Part shown: positions 53,135-62,306 of the stretch, one piece after another
How positions within the stretch are numbered: the first letter of the stretch is position 1
How the letters are laid out: each line of letters begins with the position of its first letter
Assembly (NCBI RefSeq): GCF_003461245.1
Contig: NZ_QTWS01000023.1
Location: 1 to 64,000, forward strand
Origin: Blautia sp. AF19-10LB
Lineage (GTDB): Bacteria > Bacillota > Clostridia > Lachnospirales > Lachnospiraceae
Direction: 5' to 3'
Length of the DNA stretch: 64,000 nt
Position numbers and translations under genes: made by a program
Notes under the pieces: model-generated
Told to the model about the DNA's origin: nothing
The model's database searches: none
What the model saw: the letters and a program-made list of their open reading frames with translations, nothing else

Positions 53135-54073
53135 CTATTTCACTACAAGACCTTTGACCGGCTTGGTCGTCAGTGCAACGATCAGAAGCAGGGCAGCTCC
53201 GGTAACCACATTCTGGATCGTAGTCGGAGCACCAAGTGCAACAAATCCATTGAACATAAGCTGAATGATCATCTCACCAATTACAATTGCCACTACCGGG
53301 TGACCATATTTCTTAAATGCCAGTCCGAAGAAAGTTCCCATCAGAGGAGTAAAGTTACGGCTCATAGAAGAAAGGTTGGAAGCAGATGTCATGGAAGTAC
53401 CAAAGCTGATCGTCAGGATTGCCTGAAGTCCGAAGAAAAATCCGGCAAGTGTAAATGCCACGATCTTATATTTGGAAACATTTACACCCATGTTCTTTGC
53501 AACAACTTCGTTGCTTCCGATCGCATAGGTATAAGTACCGATCTTGGTATATTTCAGAATAAATGCACAGAGACAATATGCGATCAGCGCAAGGATCAGG
53601 TTTACCGGATAATCACCAAAAGCTCTGTATTCTGTTGCGAGGATTACATTCTTTCCATTCGTCGCATAAACGCTCAGTGCTTCATAGATCAGTGAAAGCG
53701 CACAGGTAACGATCAGGGAAGAAATATGTAATTTGATATAGACGATTCCGTTGATCAGACCGATGATCGTACCGCAGATCAGAGGCGCGATGACAAGACC
53801 GGCATAGCCGAATTTCACGCTTGCGTTGCATGCAATAATAGAGGAAAGTACGATATTTGCACCAACACTCATATCAAAAGGTCCCATAACGCAGATAAAA
53901 TAAAGACCGCAGCCGCCTACTGCATAGATCAGGGCTGATTTCATATAAGTTGCCAGTTTGTCCGGGGAACCGAAGGTAGTTGGAGCAAGTACCTTGAACA
54001 CTGCCCAGAAAACTACAAGCATAAGTACCAGAATGCCAATTCCATAATACTGGCTTTGTTTGAGTTTTTTCAT
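53135..54073 (-). CDS. Sugar ABC transporter permease (second module, first copy)
   Basis: The 312-residue RbsC-family permease has motifs GPFDMSVGANIVLSSI and LMGTFFGLAFKKYG. The start at 54073 is chosen because AGGAG lies 8 nt upstream; an ATG at 54091 lies ahead of that site. It is separated from the binding-protein gene by two strong hairpins. Confidence 0.86.
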   Translation of the reverse strand: MKKLKQSQYYGIGILVLMLVVFWAVFKVLAPTTFGSPDKLATYMKSALIYAVGGCGLYFICVMGPFDMSVGANIVLSSIIACNASVKFGYAGLVIAPLICGTIIGLINGIVYIKLHISSLIVTCALSLIYEALSVYATNGKNVILATEYRAFGDYPVNLILALIAYCLCAFILKYTKIGTYTYAIGSNEVVAKNMGVNVSKYKIVAFTLAGFFFGLQAILTISFGTSMTSASNLSSMSRNFTPLMGTFFGLAFKKYGHPVVAIVIGEMIIQLMFNGFVALGAPTTIQNVVTGAALLLIVALTTKPVKGLVVK

Positions 54074-54097
54074 AACCATTCTCCTATTCATTTCTTC

Positions 54098-54204
54098 GCC
54101 CGCCAGAAGCAGGAGGCCAACACTCCTTACGGTTGGTCTTTTGCTTTTGGCGGGCGCATATTACTGCTTCTTTTTAAATTGCTGCCTCCTGGAAAGAAGG
54201 CAGC
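54098..54204 (-). terminator. Two intercistronic hairpins after the second binding protein
   Basis: A 58-nt hairpin (GCCCGCCA with TGGCGGGC outside, further pairing GCA/TGC and CCAAC/GTTGG inside, 54098-54155) and a second hairpin (GCTGCCT with AGGCAGC, 54181-54204) lie between the genes. They probably stabilise the upstream mRNA and lower downstream expression. Confidence 0.75.
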
Positions 54205-54225
54205 AGATTTTTGGAGTCGTGTCAT

Positions 54226-55368
54226 TTAGTTGCTGTGACGGGAAATAACGTCGTCGATGGAAAGTGATGTTGCTGCTTTGTTCAGATCATCGAAGCTGTA
54301 TCCAGCCATCTCAACGATTTCTTCGTCTGTGTACGGATCATCGTCAACGAAGTATTTCTGATAGTTTTCATAGTCGTCTGGAGAAGATACATACAGGTAT
54401 GGGAATTCGATCTCATATCCGAAGGAACCTTCGTCTTTTGTATAGTTGCCTTTTACTGCATTGTAAGTCATAAGGAATGCAAATAACGGGTCACAGAAAT
54501 GTCCGCCTGATTCTGCAAACATTCCGCCAGATTCGAGCTGTTCTTTCAGGTCATCAAGGAAGTCTGTGGAAACAACATCGATTTTGCCTGTAAGTCCTTC
54601 GTTTGCCAGAGCACCGATGGAACCAACCAGTGGGTCACCGCCGCCGCCTGCAACGATCAGGGCATCCATATCAGGATTGGAGTTGTACAGAGAAAGAGCT
54701 GCTGCAGCGCCTTCTTCAGAAGAAGTATTTGCATATACAGGCTCTGTCATAGTTGCCTGATCATCCGGGTTTGCTTCGTTCCATTCATCAACTGCTTTCT
54801 TGTATCCTGTCCATCTCTGCTGGAATGTAGCATCACCAACGGTCCATGCTTCCAGTCCGATGTTTCTGTCGCCATTTTCAAGAAGCAGATTTACAAGTGT
54901 ATATCCGTTTGTAACCTCATCTTCGTGTACTGCACCAAGATAGTATGGGGAATTGCATGCTGTCTGGTATACTTCCGGGCTGTTTTCTTCGGAAATGATA
55001 CGGAAGAACTGTGTCAGGTAAACCTGGTTTGCTTCGCATGTCTGGATCGCAGAAGTCATTTCTGAATCAGCGGAGTTACAGATCACGATACCGTCGCATC
55101 CTGCTGCACAGAGCTGTTCAACAGAAGCTGTAACCTGCTCTGATACATGTCCCTGGTCTACATACATTACGTTTACATCCAGTGCTGCTGCCGCTTTGTC
55201 GATGATCTTTTTGCACTGGCTTCCAAGTACGTCTGTGGAACTCCAGATAGAAACACCAATTGTAATGTCATCTCCTGCTGCGTAAGTTGTCACTGCACTT
55301 GCTGGTACAGAAGCAACCATTGCTGCTGTTGCTGCGATAGCAACCAATTTTTTCATTCTTTTTTTCAT
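54226..55368 (-). CDS. Substrate-binding protein of the second ABC module
   Basis: The 380-residue type I periplasmic binding protein has a signal peptide (cleavage near TYA/AGD, 30/31) and a sugar-binding fold (ITIGVSIWSSTDVLGSQCKKIIDKAA; CAAGCDGIVICNSADSEMT; DALIVAGGGGDPLVGSIGAL). It has no lipobox Cys at the N-terminus. The ligand is unknown. The fold is RbsB/TMBP-like but no close named relative is recognised. The leader contains a perfect 16-bp inverted repeat. Confidence 0.85.
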   Translation of the reverse strand: MKKRMKKLVAIAATAAMVASVPASAVTTYAAGDDITIGVSIWSSTDVLGSQCKKIIDKAAAALDVNVMYVDQGHVSEQVTASVEQLCAAGCDGIVICNSADSEMTSAIQTCEANQVYLTQFFRIISEENSPEVYQTACNSPYYLGAVHEDEVTNGYTLVNLLLENGDRNIGLEAWTVGDATFQQRWTGYKKAVDEWNEANPDDQATMTEPVYANTSSEEGAAAALSLYNSNPDMDALIVAGGGGDPLVGSIGALANEGLTGKIDVVSTDFLDDLKEQLESGGMFAESGGHFCDPLFAFLMTYNAVKGNYTKDEGSFGYEIEFPYLYVSSPDDYENYQKYFVDDDPYTDEEIVEMAGYSFDDLNKAATSLSIDDVISRHSN

Positions 55369-55396
55369 CTTGTAAAAACCCTCCTTAAAATTTTTG

Positions 55397-55460
55397 AGCC
55401 AGAGTATGTTTTTCGTCCGTATCCGGCTTCGTTGTGATTTTATTAAAACATACTCTGGCT
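55397..55460 (-). promoter_or_regulatory. Perfect 16-bp inverted repeat in the binding-protein leader
   Basis: Arms AGCCAGAGTATGTTTT (55397-55412) and its exact complement (55445-55460) enclose a 32-nt loop. It lies between the response-regulator stop (55508) and the binding-protein start (55368). No T-run follows on the minus strand, so it is not a standard terminator; it could be an operator, an mRNA 5' stabiliser or a conditional terminator. Confidence 0.75.
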
Positions 55461-55507
55461 TTGTTCAGTTAGGACATATTTGGATTTTTTTGTTGCACAT
55501 TTTTGAC

Positions 55508-57121
55508 CTATTTGTACATATTATTGCGGTACTCTCTCGGACTTACTCCTACTTTTTTGCGGAAAACACGGCTGAAATAGTTGTAATCATCATAACCGAC
55601 CAGGAAAGAGATCGTCTCCAGTTTCTTCTCTTCATCCTCCATCAGACGGATCGCCTGTTCCATCCGGACTCTGGTAAGACAGGCAATGATGGTCTCTCCG
55701 TAAGTCTGGCTGAACATCCTGGAAAGATAGCTCGCATCCATATGATACGCTGCAGCAAGTGCCGTCAATGTGATATTCTCATGGTAAGAAGTCAGTATAT
55801 ACTGACGGATCTGCTCTACCTGACTTCCCGCAGAATCCGTGCTGTTTTTGTCCGGATTGTTTTCCCACAGGCTGTCCAGCAGGATCCTGAGCGATGCCAT
55901 AACGGAAGGTGCATCCAGACATTTCATATAATAATCAATGTCATCCATCGCTTCTTCTGCCTGCGCGGTGAGCTCTGGATGCTGTTCCTGTACGTAACGG
56001 TAAAGAATTCCCGTGATCCTCCTTACATACTGTTTGACATCAAGGAAGGACCATTCTCCATTGTCACAGTGTTTAAAATCACAGGTTCGAAAGATCAGTT
56101 TTGCCGTCTCACTCTTCTGTCCCGTATTCAAAAGATGGTACACTTCTTCTTCAATTCGATGGGACACCGTTTTTCCTACGGACTGACTGCCTTCCTCCTG
56201 CGAACATGCCAGAATACAATGACTGTGTGTAAAAGGCCGTGTCACCAGAACGGCAACCATATCTCTGTACATACTTCCAATGTCGTCCAGAGATCCTGTC
56301 TGTTCATGAAGGATCACAGAAACAGGGCCATACTCATCCAGCGGAAATTCTTCAAGGATGTTTTCTGCCAGGATCCTGAGTGAGTTGATTCTATAGGAAG
56401 TAAAGATAAGAAATTCACTCATTTTATTGCAGTTGTTAAAAATAATGGCCTCGGCATTGCAGCCGGTCAGATTTCTGAGCCTTGTCTTGATGCTTAACGA
56501 CATCTGCAGATTATCGTATTCAAACTTCTCTGCGATCTCCGCAATATTATAAAATTTCACCAGCAGGGCTGCCACACCGGAAAATTCTTTTGTCGAAGAA
56601 ACGTGCGGCTGTGCTGTGAACTGTCCGTACAACTTTCCTGACAGCAGTGCAGAATATTCACTGTCCTCCAGAAAAGAGGAGATTTTGTGTTCCTGGATCT
56701 GGTTTGTTTCTTTGTGTTTTCGCGCCATCTCTCTTTCTTCCAGGATTCCAAGAGCTTTGGTGAGGATCTTTACAAGTTCCTCTTTTCCTACCGGTTTGAG
56801 AATATAGTCCAGTCCCCCTGAGACAAAAACACCTTTTACTTTGTCAAAATCATCGTATCCGCTCACTGCGATCGTAATGATCTCCGGATGTTCTGTCTGA
56901 AGCTTCTGCAGAAGTTCCAGACCGCTTAAGAACGGCATATTGATGTCTGTCAGGATAATATCCGGTTTTTCTTCTTCAATACGTTCCAGTACTTCTTCGC
57001 CGTCACAGGCAGGATCCAGAAATTCAATAGAATAGTCCTCCCATGAGATCAGACTTCGGAGATTTTCCCTGCTCCAGTACTCATCATCCGCTGCCAGTAC
57101 TTTATATTTCATCTTTTTCAC
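55508..57121 (-). CDS. YesN-type response regulator with AraC HTH (second module)
   Basis: The 537-residue regulator has a receiver domain (Asp59 in LTDINMPFLSG), a long middle region (about 130-420) and a C-terminal AraC-type double HTH (LAAAYHMDASYLSRMFSQTYGETI; LVGYDDYNYFSRVFRKKVGVSPREYR). The likely start is a GTG at 57121, with AGGAGG 8 nt upstream; another GTG at 57130 is too close to it and the ATG at 57112 is too far. The gene overlaps the end of the kinase gene by 20 nt. Confidence 0.9.
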   Translation of the reverse strand: MKKMKYKVLAADDEYWSRENLRSLISWEDYSIEFLDPACDGEEVLERIEEEKPDIILTDINMPFLSGLELLQKLQTEHPEIITIAVSGYDDFDKVKGVFVSGGLDYILKPVGKEELVKILTKALGILEEREMARKHKETNQIQEHKISSFLEDSEYSALLSGKLYGQFTAQPHVSSTKEFSGVAALLVKFYNIAEIAEKFEYDNLQMSLSIKTRLRNLTGCNAEAIIFNNCNKMSEFLIFTSYRINSLRILAENILEEFPLDEYGPVSVILHEQTGSLDDIGSMYRDMVAVLVTRPFTHSHCILACSQEEGSQSVGKTVSHRIEEEVYHLLNTGQKSETAKLIFRTCDFKHCDNGEWSFLDVKQYVRRITGILYRYVQEQHPELTAQAEEAMDDIDYYMKCLDAPSVMASLRILLDSLWENNPDKNSTDSAGSQVEQIRQYILTSYHENITLTALAAAYHMDASYLSRMFSQTYGETIIACLTRVRMEQAIRLMEDEEKKLETISFLVGYDDYNYFSRVFRKKVGVSPREYRNNMYK

Positions 57122-58940
57122 AATGGGCACCTCCTGTTATATTTTCCCCATTCTCTTCCTCACTGGAAACGATCGGAACTGTGATCGTGACCGTTGTCCC
57201 CTCTCCGGCCTGACTTTCGATCCACAGCCCATATTCCGGTCCAAATAACTGTTTCAATCGTGCATTTACATTCAGGATTCCGATGGAAACGCCTGCCTCC
57301 ACACGTTTCCGGTCATTTTTCTCAAGAAGTATATTCATGGCCTCCGCATCCATTCCTGTACCATTATCTGAGATTGTGACCACAAGATTTTCTCCGATAT
57401 GCTCGGAGCGGATCAGAAGCTTCTTGTCTTTTCGCCTGGTATTTCTGAGTCCGTGTGTAAGCGCATTCTCCACCACCGGCTGAAGGCAGATCCTTGGAAG
57501 TCTGTCCTTCAGTGTTGCATTGTCGATCTGGTATTCATATGCCACCGAAGATCCATTCCGCACGTCCATGACATAAAGATAATTGCGGACATGGTCCATC
57601 TCATTCTGAATGGTAGAAAGTTCATCCGTCATGTTCAGGCTGTAGCGGAAAATCGCCGACAGGGAATGACAGATCCCGCTTACGAGAGGACAGTTCTGTG
57701 CATTCGCAATCCCACTCATGGTATTTAATGTGTTATACAGAAAGTGCGGATTGATCTGTGCCTGGAACATTTTGAACTCTGTCCTCTCCACCAGCATCTT
57801 ATTCTGAAGTTCTTCTTCTGCCATCGCCTGGATACGATCCAGCATTTCGTTAAATTCTGTTCCAAGTACTGTCAGTTCTTCTGACCATCCGACCGGACTT
57901 ACACGCAGAGATGACTCTCCGTTTTTGATACGGACAATGGTATTTCTCATTTCTTCTACCGGTTTGGTCATCCATCTGGACAACATAAATACAAGCAGAA
58001 CGATCGCGCCGATCATGCCTGCCATAATGATCAGAAGTGTCCGTATCAGCGACTTCTGTGTTGCTGTCAAAAGAGACTGTGATACCAGGACAAATGCTTC
58101 CAGATTATAGTCTTCCTGTGAAACCTGTATCAGATAATTTCCATCATATTCCTGTTCAAGCTGATCTGAGTTGTAATAATTTTCGACCACTTTTGCAAGC
58201 TGTTTCTGGATTCTTTTCTGTGATACAGAAGCCTGTCCTGTTTTGGCTATCACCTGGTCTCCTACAGGCTGAAGCCACAGACAGACCTGTTCTACATCGA
58301 CATACTTGGACATGATCGACGTAAATGCAGAACTGTTGATATCACATACCAGATATCCGATATTTTCTCTTTCCTCATCATAATTGTGAAGTTTCAGCAC
58401 CAGGCGGACCACATTTCGTTTTGCAATGGGATTGTAATAGCCAGAGATCATAAAGTCTGTCCGTTTATCATGCACATAATCATAGAGCCTTTCTGTATTG
58501 GAATCATATTCCGTCTGATACAGATCTCTTGGAAAAGAAGACGCATTATATCGGTAGGCGCTGACAACTTTGTCCTGTGTATCGTACAGATACAGGGCAA
58601 GAAGCTGATCTTCTTTCGTAAAACGCTTTCTGGCAAAATACCAGCTCCTCCAGTAATAATCCTTGAGGCTGGTTCCTTCTTCTGCCGCTGACCGAAGATC
58701 ACTGATCAGATCCTGCTCACTGTAGATCGTCAGCATTTCGGTACGTACATTATGAACAAAAGACGCGATGTCTGTCTGCATCTTGTTGAGCGAGATCTCA
58801 TGATCCGAAATACTCTCCGCCCTGATCTGCCGCCTGAGTGTCTGATGAAACAAAAAAGTCTGCAAAAGAAGTGCAAATACCACACTCGTAATACAGAAGA
58901 CAAGCAGTGCATTACGCATGGTAAATTTTTTATGATCCAT
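57102..58940 (-). CDS. YesM-type sensor histidine kinase (second module)
   Basis: The 612-residue kinase has a membrane helix at about 10-32 and a large extracellular dCache-like sensor (33-300, about 270 residues, much larger than in the arabinose module). A second helix (about 305-325), a HAMP domain, the His_kinase domain with His399 (INPHFLYNTLNT) and an HATPase domain (PVVENALTHGL; DNGTGM; SIGILNV) follow. The start at 58940 follows AAAAGGAAA; an upstream frame from 59012 crosses the promoter. It heads the second uptake module. Confidence 0.9.
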   Translation of the reverse strand: MDHKKFTMRNALLVFCITSVVFALLLQTFLFHQTLRRQIRAESISDHEISLNKMQTDIASFVHNVRTEMLTIYSEQDLISDLRSAAEEGTSLKDYYWRSWYFARKRFTKEDQLLALYLYDTQDKVVSAYRYNASSFPRDLYQTEYDSNTERLYDYVHDKRTDFMISGYYNPIAKRNVVRLVLKLHNYDEERENIGYLVCDINSSAFTSIMSKYVDVEQVCLWLQPVGDQVIAKTGQASVSQKRIQKQLAKVVENYYNSDQLEQEYDGNYLIQVSQEDYNLEAFVLVSQSLLTATQKSLIRTLLIIMAGMIGAIVLLVFMLSRWMTKPVEEMRNTIVRIKNGESSLRVSPVGWSEELTVLGTEFNEMLDRIQAMAEEELQNKMLVERTEFKMFQAQINPHFLYNTLNTMSGIANAQNCPLVSGICHSLSAIFRYSLNMTDELSTIQNEMDHVRNYLYVMDVRNGSSVAYEYQIDNATLKDRLPRICLQPVVENALTHGLRNTRRKDKKLLIRSEHIGENLVVTISDNGTGMDAEAMNILLEKNDRKRVEAGVSIGILNVNARLKQLFGPEYGLWIESQAGEGTTVTITVPIVSSEEENGENITGGAHCEKDEI

Positions 58941-59001
58941 ATATGTTTCCTTTTCATACAAAATTAGGTGTGATTTTTCTGAAATTCTTCTATTGTTAAT
59001 A

Positions 59002-59030
59002 ATTATAAGCATGGCGTTTTTTCAGGTAAA
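59002..59030 (-). promoter_or_regulatory. Promoter of the second two-component system
   Basis: TTTACC (59025-59030), a 17-bp spacer and TATAAT (59002-59007) on the minus strand, about 60 nt before the kinase ATG. Confidence 0.6.
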
Positions 59031-59081
59031 TACAGATTCTTATGAATAAAGTTTGTTTTTTTATTTTTGCCCGAAAACAAA

Positions 59082-59131
59082 ATCGGACTTCCAACCAATA
59101 TCTTTTGTCTGATACTGACTGAAAGTCCGAT
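59082..59131 (-). terminator. Terminator of the D,D-carboxypeptidase gene
   Basis: ATCGGACTT pairs with AAGTCCGAT around a 32-nt loop; on the minus strand the stem is followed by TTTGTTTTC. Confidence 0.75.
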
Positions 59132-59148
59132 CCTGTGTTTTTTATTTT

Positions 59149-60399
59149 TCAGTGTTTATATGCGTAATTCAGAAGTATCCTGGAATCTCTCCAGCGTGCG
59201 TTGGAGTTTGGTCCGCCCAGGACAACTGAAATATATGTATTCCCCTTCTGAGACTGGCACAGACCCACGAAACAATGTCCGGCTTTATTGGTATATCCTG
59301 TTTTCATGCCGATCACACCCGGCATGTTTCCAAGAAGGGCATTTGTAGTACTTACGGTAAAACGGCGATTTGTATTAAGACTCTTGAAGGAGTAACTTTT
59401 GGTGCTGATGATTTTTCTGAATGCAGGTTTCTTAATCGCGTAACGCGCAATTTTAGCAAGGTCAGACACAGTTGTATAATGAGTGTAACCGGCATCAAGA
59501 CCATTTGGTGTTGCAAAATGCGTGTCAGTACAGCCAAGCTGCGCCGCTTTCTTATTCATAAGACTGACAAATTTACTTTGTGAACCACTGATATGCTCTG
59601 CGATTGCTGCCGCGGTATCGTTATGAGAAGGAACCATAAGAGAATAAAGAAGATCCCTCATATAAAATGTTTCGCCTGTTCTGGCGTATAATTTCGTTGG
59701 TTCCAGTGCTGTTGCTCTGGCAGAAAATTTCACAGTTTCGTTCATTTTACTGTTCTCAAGAGCAAGGATACAGGTCATGATCTTGGTGGTACTGGCATTT
59801 GCATGCCGGAGGTTTTCGTTCTTTGCGTACAAAACTTTTCCTGTATCGGCATTGATAAGAAGTGCACAGTCCGATGCCAGATCATAATACAGACCTGAAT
59901 GGTTCAGTGAACCATTGCTGTCAAAATAATAAGTAGTCTTGTTGATCGTTCTTTTTCCGGTGTATGCCCTGCCAGCAGAGTCAAAATAATATTTTTTCCC
60001 GGAAGGAAGCGTATACCAGCCACTGGTAACAAGAATTCCCTTCTGATTCGCATAATAATAATTCTTATTGTAGCGGAACAGGCGGCTTCTGTACATATAT
60101 CCCTCTGAACGGGTTCCGAAATAATACTTCCTGCCGTTAATCGTATGCATTCCATACCAGGCTTTTCCTGAACTGTCAAAGTAATAGTTCTTTCCTTTGA
60201 TCCTCAGATATTTGTTTCTGGCGTAATTTCTCTGGCCATAACGATAATACAGATTATTATTCTTGCTGACAATCTCTCCAGACGAGACCGCCTGCAGCCG
60301 TGGAAACGAAGATGCTGCTGATACTGCTGTACTTCCACCAAACAGAGATACAAACAAGACAGCCAGAATTAAAAGCAGTAGATTCTGTTTCTTTTTCAT
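59149..60399 (-). CDS. D-alanyl-D-alanine carboxypeptidase (S11) with wall-binding-like repeats
   Basis: The 416-residue exported protein has a signal peptide (1-28) and about five YYFDSxGxA-type repeats (about 50-165) like choline/glucan-binding repeats. A peptidase S11 domain (about 172-416) has STTK (Ser203, Lys206), SHN (Ser258, Asn260) and KTG (366-368). It trims D-Ala from peptidoglycan stem peptides. The usual C-terminal amphipathic anchor of DacA-type enzymes is absent, so the N-terminal repeats probably provide wall attachment. Confidence 0.9.
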   Translation of the reverse strand: MKKKQNLLLLILAVLFVSLFGGSTAVSAASSFPRLQAVSSGEIVSKNNNLYYRYGQRNYARNKYLRIKGKNYYFDSSGKAWYGMHTINGRKYYFGTRSEGYMYRSRLFRYNKNYYYANQKGILVTSGWYTLPSGKKYYFDSAGRAYTGKRTINKTTYYFDSNGSLNHSGLYYDLASDCALLINADTGKVLYAKNENLRHANASTTKIMTCILALENSKMNETVKFSARATALEPTKLYARTGETFYMRDLLYSLMVPSHNDTAAAIAEHISGSQSKFVSLMNKKAAQLGCTDTHFATPNGLDAGYTHYTTVSDLAKIARYAIKKPAFRKIISTKSYSFKSLNTNRRFTVSTTNALLGNMPGVIGMKTGYTNKAGHCFVGLCQSQKGNTYISVVLGGPNSNARWRDSRILLNYAYKH

Positions 60400-60422
60400 T
60401 TGATCCTCTCCTTAATAAATAA

Positions 60423-60479
60423 ATCTGCCAAAATTCTAGCACGAAAATACATTTTTTTCCAGCTTGAATTTTGGCAGAT
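60423..60479 (-). terminator. Long hairpin terminator after the AAA/PD-(D/E)XK gene
   Basis: ATCTGCCAAAATTC and GAATTTTGGCAGAT pair perfectly, with further AGC/GCT pairing inside. The stem is followed by TTATTTATT on the minus strand. Confidence 0.8.
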
Positions 60480-60501
60480 GTTATTTTATTTTTGAAAAAC
60501 G

Positions 60502-62208
60502 TTATAACCTCAAAATCTTACAGCGTTTCTTATAGCAGGCAATTCCATATCGCAAAATCTGCTCTATTCCCTCATCATATAATGCTTCTTCATACTGTTT
60601 TGATTCGATCTGCTTTAACGCTTTTTCTGCTGCCTTTTGCAGATTTCCATCCTCCGCATATTTCATCTCGATTACAATGCCCATTGCAGTATCGTCTGTC
60701 TCAATAAGAATGTCGCTATAGCCTTCTCCTGATTCCCTGTTGGAACGTACTATCCAGTTTTCTTTGATTCCCAGGATCCCAAGGAGAATTCCATGATAAA
60801 AATTTTCTTTCATTTCTTTTCGCACAGATGTATCACGGATACTGATCGTCTTTCGAAGATACTCCCCGAAACATTTTTCTGCTGATTCTGTATTTCCATT
60901 CTCGAGTGCCTCACAGAATCGATTCAGTAACTCTCCGTCTTTCTTCACATTTTCTCTAAAAAGCTGCATGATCTGCGTTGTAAAAATATTCCGTATCTCC
61001 CTGTTCGGTATTGCAAGCCGGAATATATTTCCCTCCGATCTTCCTCTCTGGGTTAGATATCCCGTAGTAAACAGAACACTCCAGATATTATCAATCGTCT
61101 GGTACATGTCCTCATAAGTCAGTTCCTGATGCAATTCCTTTATAATACACTCACCAGCGACCAGCCCCTCAATTTCCCTTCTGATTGTTCCACTGTTATC
61201 AGATTCTCTGATAAATCTTCGAACTGCTTCATTGCTGCTGGTATTGATCCAGTAATTTTGCGGCTCCGCATTTGGATCTGCCAGAAGTGTTACGCAATAA
61301 TTCATAACATCCCACGGGCAGTAAACTTCCACATTTCCAAACTGGTATCCATCATACCATTCCTTTACCTGCTGATATTTGTCTGACAGGTGATAATATT
61401 CCAGAAGTTTTCTCACTTCCTTGTCTGTAAACCCAAAGTATTCATCAAACCGTACATCCGCAACTGATAAAACTTCAAAATTATTCAGACCTGTAAAAAT
61501 ACTTTCTTTTGATATCCTCATACACCCGGTCAGTACCGCCAGTTTCAGACTTTCATTTGTTTTAAGCACCTGTTCAAACAGCTTGCGGATCAACATTGCC
61601 ATTTCTTTGTAATATCCATGCTCCGATGCCTTTGACAATGGAACATCATATTCATCGATCAGAAGAACCGTCTGTTTTCCATGATGTTTTTCAAGTAACA
61701 GAGATAACGTTTTCAGGCTTCCAGTCAGAGTAACTTCATCCATCTCAAAAGGAATCCTGTCTCCACCTTTTATAAGAAGTCCGTATTGTTCTTTTTCACG
61801 ATCTGTAAGTTTAGTGCTGTCCATCAGATACTGAAATTTCATGGCTTCATTTCCAATCGTCGCACACAGCATCTCATAAGCATTTCTGTAAGCAAATCCA
61901 TCCACGCTTTTGAGTGAGATCGAAATAACAGGGAATTTCCCCATGTATTCTTCACAGACCTGTTTATCACGGGATATCTGCAGTTCATTGAATATTCTTT
62001 TATCGCCCTGCAGTGAAAAAAAGTTTTTCAGCATACTCATATTCAGAGATTTTCCAAATCGTCTTGGTCGTGTAAACAGTGTTACTTTCCCTCCTGAACG
62101 GAGCAATTCACTTATCATCCCTGTTTTATCCACATAGTAATATTGATTTTTGATCATTTCATCAAAAAATTCTATCCCAATGGGAAGTCGTTTTACTGCA
62201 AAATCCAT
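60502..62208 (-). CDS. AAA-ATPase-like / PD-(D/E)XK nuclease family protein
   Basis: The 568-residue protein has an N-terminal P-loop region (RPRRFGKSLNMSML near 46-59, Walker B-like LLIDEYDVPL near 182-191). A C-terminal PD-(D/E)XK domain has SDILIETDD and IEMKYA as the acidic and Glu-x-Lys residues (about 499-520). This DUF1703-type architecture is abundant in gut anaerobes and has no established role; defence or DNA processing has been suggested for relatives. Motifs appear intact. It is a single-gene unit with an extended -10 (TGT-TATAAT) and its own terminator. Confidence 0.85.
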   Translation of the reverse strand: MDFAVKRLPIGIEFFDEMIKNQYYYVDKTGMISELLRSGGKVTLFTRPRRFGKSLNMSMLKNFFSLQGDKRIFNELQISRDKQVCEEYMGKFPVISISLKSVDGFAYRNAYEMLCATIGNEAMKFQYLMDSTKLTDREKEQYGLLIKGGDRIPFEMDEVTLTGSLKTLSLLLEKHHGKQTVLLIDEYDVPLSKASEHGYYKEMAMLIRKLFEQVLKTNESLKLAVLTGCMRISKESIFTGLNNFEVLSVADVRFDEYFGFTDKEVRKLLEYYHLSDKYQQVKEWYDGYQFGNVEVYCPWDVMNYCVTLLADPNAEPQNYWINTSSNEAVRRFIRESDNSGTIRREIEGLVAGECIIKELHQELTYEDMYQTIDNIWSVLFTTGYLTQRGRSEGNIFRLAIPNREIRNIFTTQIMQLFRENVKKDGELLNRFCEALENGNTESAEKCFGEYLRKTISIRDTSVRKEMKENFYHGILLGILGIKENWIVRSNRESGEGYSDILIETDDTAMGIVIEMKYAEDGNLQKAAEKALKQIESKQYEEALYDEGIEQILRYGIACYKKRCKILRL

Positions 62209-62306
62209 TTCTCACACTCCCTGCTTTATGTCTTACACCATTCGCATCAAAGTAGTACATTTATATGTATTATAACAAGAAGGATTTCTGAAAACCAGTC
62301 CCAGTC

